A DNA stretch of 64,000 bases from JBALVT01 sp036960305 (GTDB lineage Bacteria; Pseudomonadota; Gammaproteobacteria; Pseudomonadales; Halieaceae): the NCBI GenBank assembly GCA_036960305.1, contig JBALWA010000001.1, forward strand, positions 1-64,000, given 5' to 3'. A program made the translations under genes and the position numbers. Each line of letters begins with the position of its first letter. Within the stretch, counting starts at the first letter, position 1. Under the pieces are notes generated by a model. It had not been told where the DNA came from, ran no database searches, and was given only the letters and a program-made list of their open reading frames with translations. Positions 1 through 8,526 of the stretch are shown here, one piece after another.

Positions 1-597
1 CTCAGCTATCGCGACCTGGAAGAGCTGATGCAGGAACGCGGTTACGCCGTGGATCATAGTACCGTTCAACGCTGGGTGGTTCACTATGCGCCACGCATCG
101 AAAAATCGTTTCATAAAAACAAGAAACGGACCGGCCTTCGCTGGAGGCTGGACGAGACCTACGTAAAAATCAAAGGTGAGTGGAAATATCTATATCGCGC
201 CGTCGACAAGCAAGGCAATACCGTTGATTTCATGCTGACAGCCAAGCGTAACAAAAAGGCTGCTCTACGCTTTCTCAACAAAGCTATCGGTTCAAACGGG
301 AAGCCGAGCTTGATCAATATCGACAAAAGTGGCGCCAATACGGCTGCTATCAAGCAGTATAATGCAGACGAAAACAGGCGTGTTAAAATTCGCCAATGCA
401 AGTACCTGAATAACATCGTCGAGCAAGACCACAGGTTTATCAAACGGTTAATTCGACCCATGCTCGGCTTCAAATCATTCTGGTCTGCGCGGGCGACATT
501 GGCGGGAATTGAACTCTGGCGAATGTTGAAGAAAGGTCAAAACAAAAGTTCACTGCCGGCATGGGAACAGTTTTACGTATTGGCGCTGACAGGATAA
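1..597 (+). CDS. IS6-family transposase, 5' end outside the window
   Basis: DDE transposase that would cut and join the ends of an IS6/IS26-type element. The frame is open from base 1, so the gene begins before the window; a first internal ATG lies at 28. Visible catalytic acids are D in RLDETYVK, D in NIDKSGAN and E in IVEQDHRFIKR, and the C-terminus LPAWEQFYVLAL is typical of the family. About 198 residues are present, against roughly 235 for a full protein, so some 35 are missing. It differs clearly from the second IS6 copy at 1928-2611, so two separate elements are present. No right terminal repeat could be recognised after the stop. Confidence 0.9.
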   Translation, partial: LSYRDLEELMQERGYAVDHSTVQRWVVHYAPRIEKSFHKNKKRTGLRWRLDETYVKIKGEWKYLYRAVDKQGNTVDFMLTAKRNKKAALRFLNKAIGSNGKPSLINIDKSGANTAAIKQYNADENRRVKIRQCKYLNNIVEQDHRFIKRLIRPMLGFKSFWSARATLAGIELWRMLKKGQNKSSLPAWEQFYVLALTG

Positions 598-796
598 ATG
601 TGCCTTACGATTACAGTTGGCTGGAACTGGTAAAGGCTCGCGACAGAACCAATCGGGCGCGAGGTTACGGCCAAACTTCGTAGCCACCAGTCAAACCCAA
701 AAAGAAATCAGGGTGCGGAAATCGAAAACTAGAGATATCGACATCAATAAACAGGCCCATCCCAGCCAGACAATATAGGCCCAGTCGAAGTAGGTC

Positions 797-1114
797 TTAC
801 CATCCCCTGGAAATGAAACACGCGCGATCGATCGCCATACGGCCGCATAGTATTGCGGGCCAAAACATTACATGAACATACGTGCCAATCACTGTCCTGC
901 TGACATCAGGGTAAAGAATTTTTCCAATAACCAACCCAAGAAGATTCAATAGTAAAGCGGCCAGAATCAACCTCGCACCTACTCTTGAATGGACGAACAC
1001 GATGCTGGCCAGAAAGAACACCCCCACTAATTTCATCCAGATTTGAACATTCTGTGGATATGAGGAGGTCTCGGCCTGAAGTGCTGTTATCGCTTCTTTA
1101 ACGAGATCCAGCAC
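797..1114 (-). CDS. Small hydrophobic membrane protein, unknown function
   Basis: A 105-residue protein with about three predicted membrane segments: around VFFLASIVFVHS, LILAALLLNLLGLVIG and YVHVMFWPAIL. The start is GTG at 1114, preceded by an AAGGA-type ribosome binding site about eleven bases upstream, which favours a real gene. I do not recognise the family. It lies downstream of, and on the same strand as, the host-attachment-like gene at 1208-1642, with a 93-base gap, so co-transcription is possible. Confidence 0.5.
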   Translation of the reverse strand: MLDLVKEAITALQAETSSYPQNVQIWMKLVGVFFLASIVFVHSRVGARLILAALLLNLLGLVIGKILYPDVSRTVIGTYVHVMFWPAILCGRMAIDRACFISRGW

Positions 1115-1207
1115 TAAAATGATTTCCTTTTTATTAGCCAGTGATTTCGATGAGTAAGCGCAGCCCGGAAGGGGAGGCCAATGTAAGGTATCTTTCGTGG
1201 GCCTGCT

Positions 1208-1642
1208 TCACAAAAGTTTTGGCAGATGAGAGCGAATATCGTCAATGCTGTGTTGGACCAGATCTTTGTTGATAGTTTTTTCTACTAATTTTCTAGAGAC
1301 TTTTGATATGTCAGACCGGATCAGGCCAAGAAATGCTGGGGGAGCAATGATATAGATTCGGCGTAGTGCTCCAGTGCTCCGCACGCTCTCGATTTCATCA
1401 GCAAGTTGGCGGGAAAATTCAGACGCCTGTAGTTCATGGGCGTCATTTTCGTGACCCATTGTGTGTTTTCCTTCTCCAGCTGAGTCGACTCCTGAGCCAT
1501 GACCATCAGCGACCAAATCCTGATCCCGAAGACGGCTGGCGGTATTTACCAGATCCTTCGTCTCAGTCAGAGGTGCCGCCTTGCTAACAGCAGAGAAGAT
1601 ACGAGCTCTGCTCGCATCAGCAACAATAACCAATATAGACAT
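1208..1642 (-). CDS. Host-attachment-protein family (baeRF-type) protein
   Basis: About 144 residues, matching the Host_attach family (PF10116), named from an Agrobacterium protein needed for attachment to plant cells; its chemistry is unknown. Recognisable are the N-terminal ILVIVADASRARIF strand-loop, a variable middle (RLRDQDLVADGHG...MGHENDAHE) and the C-terminal APPAFLGLIR then INKDLVQHSIDDIRSHLP. I chose the ATG at 1642 rather than 1648, because the GGGGAG ribosome binding site directly abuts the upstream ATG and sits six bases from the second. The gene is common in gammaproteobacteria outside any clear pathway. Confidence 0.75.
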   Translation of the reverse strand: MSILVIVADASRARIFSAVSKAAPLTETKDLVNTASRLRDQDLVADGHGSGVDSAGEGKHTMGHENDAHELQASEFSRQLADEIESVRSTGALRRIYIIAPPAFLGLIRSDISKVSRKLVEKTINKDLVQHSIDDIRSHLPKLL

Positions 1643-1884
1643 AACCATCTCCCCTTTGTAAATCTACTCGATATTCATTTTGTCGATTTCTTCGAGTGTA
1701 TCTTTGGCCCGATTTATAATCAATCAACATCAGAACAACAGGCCAGCTCCACGATCTAGATCATAAAAAGTATTAAGAAGGGTATCAATGTAATGAATCA
1801 TTCCCACCCACGCTGCTAGCGCAACAGGGTCCTTCAGACTAGCCTTGAGACTTAAGGGTTTTGCCAGGTTAACAGCCCAAAATT

Positions 1885-2611
1885 GGGTATTGCCAACTTA
1901 ACTGCTCGAGATTGATATAATCGATGTATGAATACATACAAGCGTCACCGATTCCCACCCGATATCATTTCCTATGCAGTCTGGCTCTACTACCGCTTCA
2001 ATCTAAGCCGCCGCGATATTGAAGATCTCTTGGCCGAGCGAGGCATTACCGTATCCAGAGAAGCCATCCGCCTTTGGTGCATAAAGTTCGGTGCCATTTA
2101 CGCCCGCCGCTTGAAACGAAAACACCGAGGTTATGGAGATGCTTTCTACATCGACGAAGTCTTCGTGAGGATAAATGGCAAACAGCATTACTTGTGGAGA
2201 GCGGTCGATCAGGATGGAGAGGTTGTTGATGTCTATCTACAGGCGAAGCGGGATGGAGCTGCGGATAAGCGTTTTTTCAAGCGTCTGATGAAGAGTCACG
2301 GCGGTGAACCTAGGAGGATCGTGACGGATAAACTGTGAAGTTATGGTGTTGCGCATCGAGAGTTGAAGCCGGATGTTATTCATAGTACTGAACGGTATGA
2401 GAACAACTGGGCAGAGCAATCCCATGAAGCCACTAGGGTGCGAGAGCGAGGGATGCGACGATTCAAATCAGTCAGGCAGGCACAGAGATTTCTTGGTGCT
2501 CATGCGGCTGTTTCCAATCTATTCAATTTGGGTAGGCACAAAGTAGGTGCCCAGCATTACCGTGATCTCAGGATGAGTGCGTTCTCAGAATGGAGTCGGG
2601 CAGTGGCTTGA
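1885..2611 (+). mobile_element. IS6-family insertion sequence with broken transposase
   Basis: The left end is inferred from GGGTATTGCCAACTTAA at 1885-1901, which recurs as GGGTACTACCAACTTAA at 4319-4335 in front of the second, decayed copy of the same transposase gene. The right end is not recognisable: no inverted copy of this sequence is obvious between 2611 and 2727, so the element may extend a little beyond 2611. Confidence 0.65.
1928..2611 (+). pseudogene. IS6-family transposase interrupted by an in-frame TGA
   Basis: The reading frame starts at ATG 1928 (MNTYKRHRFPPDI) and runs with normal IS6 features: a helix-turn-helix near SRRDIEDLLAERGITVS, catalytic D in YIDEVFVR, D in RRIVTDKL. 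A TGA at 2336-2338 then stops it. The same frame continues through SYGVAHRELKPD to the catalytic E (NNWAEQSHE) and a normal C-terminus ending at 2611. In related transposases the position after TDKL is usually arginine, so a CGA to TGA change is the likely cause. The element should be immobile unless the stop is read through or a transposase acts in trans. Confidence 0.88.
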
Positions 2612-2727
2612 AATCTGAGGCGGAGTTTCTCTGATATCAAGAAGTTAATTTGTCTATACAGTTGCCGCTGTTGCCGCTGGTGCGAATAAGGTAGAGTCGC
2701 GCCTCCTCAGTCAAGAAGTTTTGCTCA

Positions 2728-4125
2728 ATGGCAGGTAAAAAACCAAAAATTGAACGTGGTAGCTTTCGGCGCACCTTGGCGGTGTCTTTGGCCGGTGCAC
2801 GCGCTGGCGGCGCCTTTGCTATAGATGGAGCTTGGGCAAAACTGCGTCCGGGAAAAGACGGCAGTGGCCCACTAGAGTCTGAATTTGCCCGCCGTGAAGC
2901 GCGAAGATTTGTTGCGGAACTGGGCCGACTCAAGGGCACTTACGTCAAAATTGGCCAAATGCTGGCGCTGCTAGGTGAGCACTTTTTACCGCCAGTATTG
3001 ACCGAAGCCCTGCACGAGCTTGAATCTGGTACCGAGCCTTTACTCTGGGAAGATATCGAGAGCCATGTGCGCGAAGCACTGGGTGAGCGATATGCTGAAT
3101 TGATAATTGACCAGCATGCTATTGCAGCAGCTTCCCTGTCTCAGGTGCATCGGGCCACAATCGCAGCCAGCGGTGAGCAAATCTGCCTGAAAATCCAATA
3201 CCCGGGTTTGGCTGAGCTGATTGATACTGACTTCGATACAGTAGTGCGAATGTTACTGATTGCCCGCTGGATAAAATCCGGGCGGGAGCTAGATGCTTGG
3301 TTGGAGTTTTTGCGCGAGCAACTGCATCGCGAAATGGACTATCAGCTCGAAGGGCAGATGACCGATCAGGTCGCTCAGTTGGTTCAATCTTGTGCGGGCG
3401 ATAATTCTGAGTTGGGATTTTCCTACTATGTGCCGCACCGCCATCAACGATACTGTACAGATACGATAATGGCACTGGAATACATTGACGGCTTTGCAGT
3501 CACTCGGGCCGAGGTGGTTGCCATGTCACAGTCGCGCCGTAATGCACTGGGGCGGGCCATGCTCGAGTTGTTTTTCTACGAGCTGTACCAGTGGGGGGTG
3601 CTGCAGACCGACCCCAACTTTGGGAATTATTTAATCCGTTCCCAGGGTGAGCAAGACGAACTCGTGCTGCTGGATTTTGGTTCCATGTTGCCCTGCGATG
3701 AACATTTTTTGGTACACCTTGGCAACGCTATAGCTGCTAGCCAGGCGGAAGACCGTGAACAAGTGTTGGAAGGTTTAATCGGGCTGGGCTGTTTAAAAGA
3801 GGATGCCAGCACTGAGGCCAAGGAGACATTGACGGAGCTCTGCCTGCAGCTGGGGGAGCCTTTACGTGAATCCGAGCACCAGCCAGCCGAGTACCTGAAT
3901 GAACGTGGAGAGTACTGCTGGAGTCGCTCACAGTTGACGCGACGAGTTGGAAAAATGGCAGCTGACTCAGCGTTTACTAGGCACTTCACCACACCGTCTC
4001 GCCAGTTCGCCATGATTGCGCGCAAGCTAACCGGAGTATTTACATTCATCGTAGTCATTGATGCCCAGTTCAATGCTGCTGATATTGTCCGGCGTCATAC
4101 GGAACGCTGGTTGGAGCGCAGCTAG
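2728..4125 (+). CDS. ABC1/AarF (UbiB/COQ8-type) atypical kinase
   Basis: A 465-residue protein of the ABC1/ADCK family, whose best-known members support ubiquinone synthesis through an atypical ATPase/kinase fold. It shows the KxGQ motif (TYVKIGQMLAL, about residue 75), the alanine-rich nucleotide loop AAASLSQVHRA, the lysine in ICLKIQYPG, the catalytic-loop QTDPNFGNYL and the metal-binding VLLDFGSM. All core motifs are intact. The start is ATG 2728, directly after the IS6 element. The next gene at 4127 begins two bases after its stop and carries the N-terminus of a second ABC1 protein, so two ABC1 genes once formed a tandem pair. Confidence 0.85.
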   Translation: MAGKKPKIERGSFRRTLAVSLAGARAGGAFAIDGAWAKLRPGKDGSGPLESEFARREARRFVAELGRLKGTYVKIGQMLALLGEHFLPPVLTEALHELESGTEPLLWEDIESHVREALGERYAELIIDQHAIAAASLSQVHRATIAASGEQICLKIQYPGLAELIDTDFDTVVRMLLIARWIKSGRELDAWLEFLREQLHREMDYQLEGQMTDQVAQLVQSCAGDNSELGFSYYVPHRHQRYCTDTIMALEYIDGFAVTRAEVVAMSQSRRNALGRAMLELFFYELYQWGVLQTDPNFGNYLIRSQGEQDELVLLDFGSMLPCDEHFLVHLGNAIAASQAEDREQVLEGLIGLGCLKEDASTEAKETLTELCLQLGEPLRESEHQPAEYLNERGEYCWSRSQLTRRVGKMAADSAFTRHFTTPSRQFAMIARKLTGVFTFIVVIDAQFNAADIVRRHTERWLERS

Positions 4126-4126
4126 A

Positions 4127-4339
4127 ATGTCTAGTGGCGGCGACAATCCAGACGACTCAAAGGGCAAAAGTAAGGCGGTGCCCACTGGGCGGGTTCAGCG
4201 CTTTGCTAAAGTGGCGAAGCTTGCCGGTGGCATGTTGGCCGAGGGCACTCGTGCCATACGCGCAGGTAAGCGGCCTAGCGCCAAGGAATTGTTGCTGACC
4301 CCAGCCAATGCCAAACGGGGGTACTACCAACTTAATTAG
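4127..4339 (+). pseudogene. ABC1-family kinase N-terminus, cut off by an IS end
   Basis: From ATG 4127 the frame reads a hydrophilic leader, then FAKVAKLAGGMLAEGTR and KELLLTPANAKR. This is the standard N-terminal helix region of COQ8/UbiB-like ABC1 proteins, in which TPANA(K/R)R is followed by the KxGQ segment. Here the match stops exactly at the arginine, and the next bases are the IS6 left-end sequence GGGTACTACCAACTTAA, which contributes the terminal GYYQLN before TAG. Only about 64 of an expected 430 or more residues remain. The rest of the gene is not found in the window, so the insertion was followed by deletion or rearrangement. Confidence 0.8.
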
Positions 4340-4478
4340 CTGAAATTGCTAAAATCAGTCCATGAATACTTATAAGCGCCATCGATTCCCCCTGATATCA
4401 TTTCCTACGCTGTCTGGCTCTACTATAGATTTAACCTCAGCCATCGTGATTTCGAAGGCTTTCTGGGTGAGTGGTGCA
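4319..4478 (+). mobile_element. Decayed IS6-family remnant
   Basis: Bases 4319-4335 repeat the left end of the element at 1885. From ATG 4362 the sequence follows the start of the transposase gene at 1928 (MNTYKRHRF), but one base is lost near 4390, which shifts the frame. Resemblance continues as WLYYRFNLSHRDFEGFLGEW and ends near 4478. The remaining three quarters of the element are gone. Confidence 0.78.
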
Positions 4479-4923
4479 GATCCGCTACACCTGCATAGCA
4501 CCCCTGGCCTGACCCAGCCACTCCCCAGACTTCGCAACAGCCCCACCCCAATAACTCCCCCGCATCTGGCAACTCCGGATCACAGACATTGTGTATCACA
4601 CCCCCCTGCACCTCATCCGTCATCCCCAGACCTGAATACAACTGATCCAAATCCCTCACAGTCTCACAAGTCGCATATAGCTCATACCCCGTATCGGCAA
4701 TCAGCACAGCCACTCCGATAAACGGAATAGATGCAGTGGGGATAGCAGCAATGCTCCTGGCAGCGACTCGCTTGGTCCGGGCAGCGAGACGGGCGCCAAA
4801 TTTTCTGGTAGCAGCTTTCCGTTTTACCTGAGCAGCTGTCTGCTTCTTGATGGCCTTATCCTGACTGACGAGTTTGGTCTGCATCATGCTGGATACAGTG
4901 CGTATGCCCAGGACAGTTCCCAT
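4423..4923 (-). CDS. Hypothetical protein, 3' end replaced by IS sequence
   Basis: A 166-residue reading frame from ATG 4923. The N-terminus is basic and alanine-rich (KKQTAAQVKRKAATRKFGARL...RTKRVAAR) and is followed by a hydrophobic stretch (IPFIGVAVLIADTGYEL) and a cysteine-containing acidic tail. The last eighteen or so residues are antisense reading of the IS remnant, so the native C-terminus is lost. I do not recognise the family. The composition suggests a membrane-associated or nucleic-acid-binding protein, but no function can be given. It could be a degraded gene. Confidence 0.4.
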   Translation of the reverse strand: MGTVLGIRTVSSMMQTKLVSQDKAIKKQTAAQVKRKAATRKFGARLAARTKRVAARSIAAIPTASIPFIGVAVLIADTGYELYATCETVRDLDQLYSGLGMTDEVQGGVIHNVCDPELPDAGELLGWGCCEVWGVAGSGQGCYAGVADLHHSPRKPSKSRWLRLNL

Positions 4924-5213
4924 TAGTCCAGACAGGGCCGCCCAGCGGGGGCGAGGTCAGAAGACGACCCGGGTCCGCCCTGAGAGAGTGCAGGAGGGGG
5001 GGGGTTATATAGGTTGGTTGTCGGAGGCCGGTGAACGTGAGCTCCAGCTCCTGGCTGAGCTCGTAGCCTACATTTAGCCGATGTACGCGGCGATACGCTA
5101 TCTTTTTGGTGCCCTGAACGTTTCCCCAGTGTTTCCCCGGGAAAATTAGTTCTGAATAGTGGCGCGTACTAGGTGGAGAGGCTAATATAAACAATTGATT
5201 TATATAGATAATA

Positions 5214-5290
5214 TGGTAGCTACGGGTGGACTTGAACCACCGACCCCAGCATTATGAATGCTGTGCTCTAACCAGCTGAGCTACGTAGCC
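5214..5290 (-). tRNA. tRNA-Met (CAT), elongator type
   Basis: The minus strand folds as a 77-base tRNA with an encoded CCA end. The acceptor GGCTACG pairs with CGTAGCT, the D arm holds GCTCAGCTGGTTAGAGC, and the anticodon stem-loop is CAGCA-TTCATAA-TGCTG with anticodon CAT. The T arm carries GGTTCAAGTCC. The first acceptor pair is standard G-T/C rather than the open pair of initiator tRNA, so this is an elongator tRNA-Met. Confidence 0.95.
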
Positions 5291-5622
5291 ACGATCTACA
5301 TGGGACGAGCTGTCCCAAAGAGGCGCGCATTATTCCGATTTTGCAGGGGTAAGTCAAGAGTACAAGCTACCTTCTGGCCAAGCAGATACTGCAGCGCCCT
5401 CACAGGGTCTAAGCGTTGCTTTTCCCCGCGACACGGCCCTCGGAGATAGGGCCACTCATGGATCTGGGCTCGCTCCGGCAAACTAACGTACATTGCCACC
5501 CGGACTATTGGGGCCACTTCTTCCTCGCGCAGACTCTCCTATCGAATCTGGTTGATAATTGAACAATATTGATGCTTAGTTTATCATCAAATGATGACAG
5601 ATTTGATGCAGGAGAGTTGAGA
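5291..5622. other. Intergenic stretch without a supported gene
   Basis: Between the tRNA-Met and the VapBC pair I see no supported gene. A 73-codon minus-strand frame (5296-5517) has no recognisable family and no clear ribosome binding site. The segment just before 5623 is AT-rich and probably holds the vapBC promoter. Confidence 0.5.
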
Positions 5623-5814
5623 GTGAGAACTACATTGAATATTGACGATGAATTACTTGAAAAGGCGATGGGGCTTACAGGGATTTCAGAGCGAACGGCT
5701 GTTGTTCGAGCGGGGCTTCAAGCTTTGGTTGAAAGAGAAAGTGCGCGCCGCCTGGCTCGTCTAGGTGGAACGCAGCCCCAGTTGAAACCGGTTCCCAGGC
5801 GGCGGTCCTCGTGA
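5623..5814 (+). CDS. vapB: VapB-type antitoxin
   Basis: A 63-residue ribbon-helix-helix antitoxin of the VapB/DUF2191 type. It should bind and silence the VapC ribonuclease encoded next to it and, with it, repress their own promoter. The N-terminus RTTLNIDDELLEKAM is the DNA-binding strand-helix, and the basic C-terminus (LKPVPRRRSS) would contact the toxin. I chose GTG 5623 because a GGAGAG ribosome binding site lies at 5611-5616 and because family members start at this point; an ATG at 5569 would add an unrelated leader. The stop overlaps the toxin start by four bases. Confidence 0.88.
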   Translation: MRTTLNIDDELLEKAMGLTGISERTAVVRAGLQALVERESARRLARLGGTQPQLKPVPRRRSS

Positions 5815-6170
5815 TTCTGGTTGATACCTCGGTTTGGGTTGAGTTTTTCCGTCATGGAAGTGAAGAGCTACAGCAGTTATTGGACAGTGGCCAGGCCGTG
5901 ATGCATCCCTTCGTTTTGGGGGAATTGGCTTGCGGTTACCTGGATCCCAGGGCGGAGATTCTTGGGGACCTTCGTGAGTTGCCATGTGCTGTGCTGGCGA
6001 GTGACGATGAGGTGCTCTATTTTATTGAGCAGCACCAGCTAATGGGAGCGGGGATAGGCTATCTCGATGCACATCTGTTGGCCTCTTCGAAGCTGAGTGA
6101 AGGTCTTGGCCTGTGGACATATGATAAGAAATTGGCGAGAGCCGCGAACGAACTTTCGTCTATTCATTAG
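5811..6170 (+). CDS. vapC: VapC-type PIN-domain toxin ribonuclease
   Basis: A 119-residue PIN-domain protein, the usual VapC length. The acidic metal-binding residues are visible: D in ILVDTSVWVEFF, E in VLGELACGY, D in GYLDAHLLASS and D in LWTYDKKLARAA. VapC toxins cut specific RNAs, often initiator tRNA or rRNA loops. The start is GTG 5811, inside the end of vapB (GTGA overlap), the translationally coupled arrangement typical of type II toxin-antitoxin pairs. The pair sits beside a tRNA and IS debris, consistent with acquisition by transfer. Confidence 0.9.
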   Translation: MILVDTSVWVEFFRHGSEELQQLLDSGQAVMHPFVLGELACGYLDPRAEILGDLRELPCAVLASDDEVLYFIEQHQLMGAGIGYLDAHLLASSKLSEGLGLWTYDKKLARAANELSSIH

Positions 6171-6391
6171 TGCCACCTGGGAATATCCAGTAGGGAATTG
6201 CAATTCACCAGAATGCAAGGAGGGCACCTGACGGGCAGCTTTGATTGAGTCGGCACTGTTTCGATATCCCGACAATGCCATTACAATAGGCGTTATGCCT
6301 GGGAAGTGAGCTTTCCGACTTGCCTTGCCAGCCTCTGACTGCGTGAGATTTTGGCCCGGGCGCGCCGTATTCAACCAGTAAAGAGCCCGTT

Positions 6392-7216
6392 ATGTCATCC
6401 ATATCCACGCCCGAACAGTGGCACAGCCGCTTTGATCGCCTGCGGTCTAACAAAGCGTTTGAGCTGTTAGTTATTTCCATTATCGTTTTTTCCGCCCTGG
6501 TGATCGGTGTCAAAACCTACCCACTGCCGGCTTTGGCCACGCGCATCGTCGTAATACTCGACTGGGCCATCACCTTCTTCTTTATGGCGGAGATAACGGT
6601 CCGCTTCCTCGGTGAACCCGAGAAGAAGCGCTTCTTTCACAGCGGTTGGAATGTTTTTGACACGCTGATTGTTGTCGTGAGCCTTATACCCATAGAAGAT
6701 TCCGAGATGGCTCTGGTCGGGCGATTGGTGCGCATATTCCGCGTTCTGCGTATGGTATCGATTATTCCGGAACTGCGGACCTTGCTTAATTCACTGCTGG
6801 CGGCGCTGCCCCAGCTGGGCTATGTCGGGTTAATGATGTTTATTATCTTCTACATCTATGCCGCGGTTGGTTCGACTTTCTTCGCCAACATCAATCCAGA
6901 CTTATGGGGCGATATCGCCATCAGCATGCTCACGCTGTTTCGGGTTATGACCTTCGAGGACTGGACAGATGTAATGTATGAGACCATGGCGGTCTATCCG
7001 CTGAGTTGGACGTTCTACCTCAGCTTTATCTTTCTGTCGGCCTTTGCCTTCCTCAATATGATTATCGGTATTGTGGTCAATACCCTTGAAGAGGAGCACC
7101 AGCGCGAGGCTGCGCAGGCAGCTGAGGCAGCAGGTGAACCCACGCTGGGTGAATTACGCGAGGAAATCAGGGCCTTGCGCGGTGTCATCGAACGCCTGGA
7201 GCCCGGGCCCCGTTAG
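6392..7216 (+). CDS. Single-domain voltage-gated cation channel (NaChBac/CavAb-like)
   Basis: A 274-residue six-helix channel subunit that would assemble as a tetramer in the inner membrane. Segment S4 reads RLVRIFRVLRM, with four arginines spaced every third residue. The pore loop is RVMTFEDWTD, followed by S6 (FAFLNMIIGIVVNTL) and a C-terminal coiled coil (LGELREEIRALRGVIERLE) that would hold the tetramer together. Bacterial sodium channels usually have LESW in the filter; EDWTD carries extra acidic residues, as in calcium-selective engineered or natural variants, so calcium or mixed selectivity is possible. It stands alone, with ATG 6392 as start. Confidence 0.88.
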   Translation: MSSISTPEQWHSRFDRLRSNKAFELLVISIIVFSALVIGVKTYPLPALATRIVVILDWAITFFFMAEITVRFLGEPEKKRFFHSGWNVFDTLIVVVSLIPIEDSEMALVGRLVRIFRVLRMVSIIPELRTLLNSLLAALPQLGYVGLMMFIIFYIYAAVGSTFFANINPDLWGDIAISMLTLFRVMTFEDWTDVMYETMAVYPLSWTFYLSFIFLSAFAFLNMIIGIVVNTLEEEHQREAAQAAEAAGEPTLGELREEIRALRGVIERLEPGPR

Positions 7217-7353
7217 TCGTCGCTACTATCCTTAAGTGCGCCGGGATGGGGCACGGCCGCAACTTCACGGTTTCAGTTTCTGCTATGATGGTTAAAAGTG
7301 ATCCAATCGAACTGTATTAACGTAGTACTTTTTAGTAGGGCGAGATAATAACA

Positions 7354-8523
7354 ATGCTGACAAACCTGTGGTACGTAGCCGAGTGGTCTGCAACCGTAAA
7401 AGATAAGCCGGTAAAAGCGCGTTTGCTTGGCCAAAACTTTGTATTGTTCCGTGACAAGAAGGGCGAGGTCAGTTGCCTCAGTGATATCTGTATTCACCGT
7501 GGTGGCTCACTCTCCAATGGCTGGACCACGGATCGAAATTGTGTGGCCTGCCCTTATCACGGTTGGGAGTTCGATGCGGAGGGGAAGGTGCAGTTTATTC
7601 CCTCGCGCGGTGAGGACAGTGATGTGCCTGATAAGGCCCGTATTGATGCCTACCCCACGCAGGAACGCTATGGCATGATCTGGGTGTTCATGGGCGATTT
7701 GCCTGAGTCTGAACGCTATCCCATCCCGCCTTTCCCGGAGTATGACGATCGCGAGAACTGGCGACCGATTGAAACGGAGTTTACCTGGAATGCCGATGCG
7801 AATCGCGTGGTGGAAAACGGTATTGATATCGCTCATACCTCCTTTGTGCACCCCGGTTTTGGTCATCGCGAAATGGCCGACAAGAACCACATTGTCAAAA
7901 TTGAGCGCAGCGAGCACTCGGGGTCTTCCTCCTGCGTCCTCTACCCGCCTCCCATGCAGGGTAATGCCGGCCTGATGCGTTTTGTCAGGAAGGACAAGGC
8001 AGAGACGCATGTTCATCCTGGCTTCTACCTGTCGGGGTACTGCGTACGCTTACATATTCAGGTGAATTCCTGGATGGAGATGATTATTTTCGATGCCAAC
8101 ACGCCGATAGATGAGCACACTACCCGCTCCTTTGTGGTACAGGTTCGGAATTTCTTTAAGTGGGGTATGTTCGACAGCGGCTCAGTAAAGCGCACCCAGA
8201 AGGTTTTCCGGGAAGACGCGGAGATTGTGGAAGCATTGTCGCCGCACTATTTGTCAGACACGTTGGAATCCGAAGTCTCAGTCGAGCAGGACAAGTTTAT
8301 GAGCGCTTGGCGCAAGGTGTTGCGCGTTCATTCCGAGGAAAAAGGTTGGAAGATAGACTCTGCGGCTATGGAGCCTCAGTTGAAGGATAAGGTGTTCACC
8401 ATTCCTTCGCCGGCCCGCAGGGCCAATCCCGATCTGCGCTGGGCGCTTGATACTGTCCCCCTGGTTCCCGCGGTGAAAAAGCCTCTGCAACCGGTTCCTG
8501 CGGTGGGTGATAAGCAGGCCTGA
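7354..8523 (+). CDS. Rieske oxygenase, PaO/VanA type (copy 1)
   Basis: A 389-residue oxygenase component. The Rieske cluster ligands are CIHRG near residue 47 and CPYHGW near residue 65; the mononuclear iron site is NGIDIAHTSFVHP near residue 152. The single-subunit, N-terminal Rieske layout and the ERYGMIWVF segment suit the branch that holds pheophorbide a oxygenase, vanillate demethylase and related enzymes. Plant PaO opens the chlorophyll macrocycle; that role here is inference from the RCCR-like and NYC1-like neighbours. Plant PaO's C-terminal CxxC and membrane helices are absent, so this protein is soluble. It shares a 27-residue identical segment with the copy at 29402. It needs an electron donor, which is not encoded nearby. 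Confidence 0.8.
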   Translation: MLTNLWYVAEWSATVKDKPVKARLLGQNFVLFRDKKGEVSCLSDICIHRGGSLSNGWTTDRNCVACPYHGWEFDAEGKVQFIPSRGEDSDVPDKARIDAYPTQERYGMIWVFMGDLPESERYPIPPFPEYDDRENWRPIETEFTWNADANRVVENGIDIAHTSFVHPGFGHREMADKNHIVKIERSEHSGSSSCVLYPPPMQGNAGLMRFVRKDKAETHVHPGFYLSGYCVRLHIQVNSWMEMIIFDANTPIDEHTTRSFVVQVRNFFKWGMFDSGSVKRTQKVFREDAEIVEALSPHYLSDTLESEVSVEQDKFMSAWRKVLRVHSEEKGWKIDSAAMEPQLKDKVFTIPSPARRANPDLRWALDTVPLVPAVKKPLQPVPAVGDKQA

Positions 8524-8526
8524 TTC

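Noticed and set aside
4058..4126. Earlier start for the ABC1 fragment gene
   Set aside because: It would overlap the end of the intact ABC1 gene and add an unrelated leader; the second ATG at 4127 begins the recognisable ABC1 N-terminus.
4362..4721. 119-codon plus-strand frame starting like a transposase
   Set aside because: Frame shifts after about ten residues and then reads low-complexity proline/serine sequence; it is a decayed IS start running into unrelated DNA.
5296..5517. 73-codon minus-strand frame next to tRNA-Met
   Set aside because: No recognisable family, no convincing ribosome binding site and no coding-like conservation cue.
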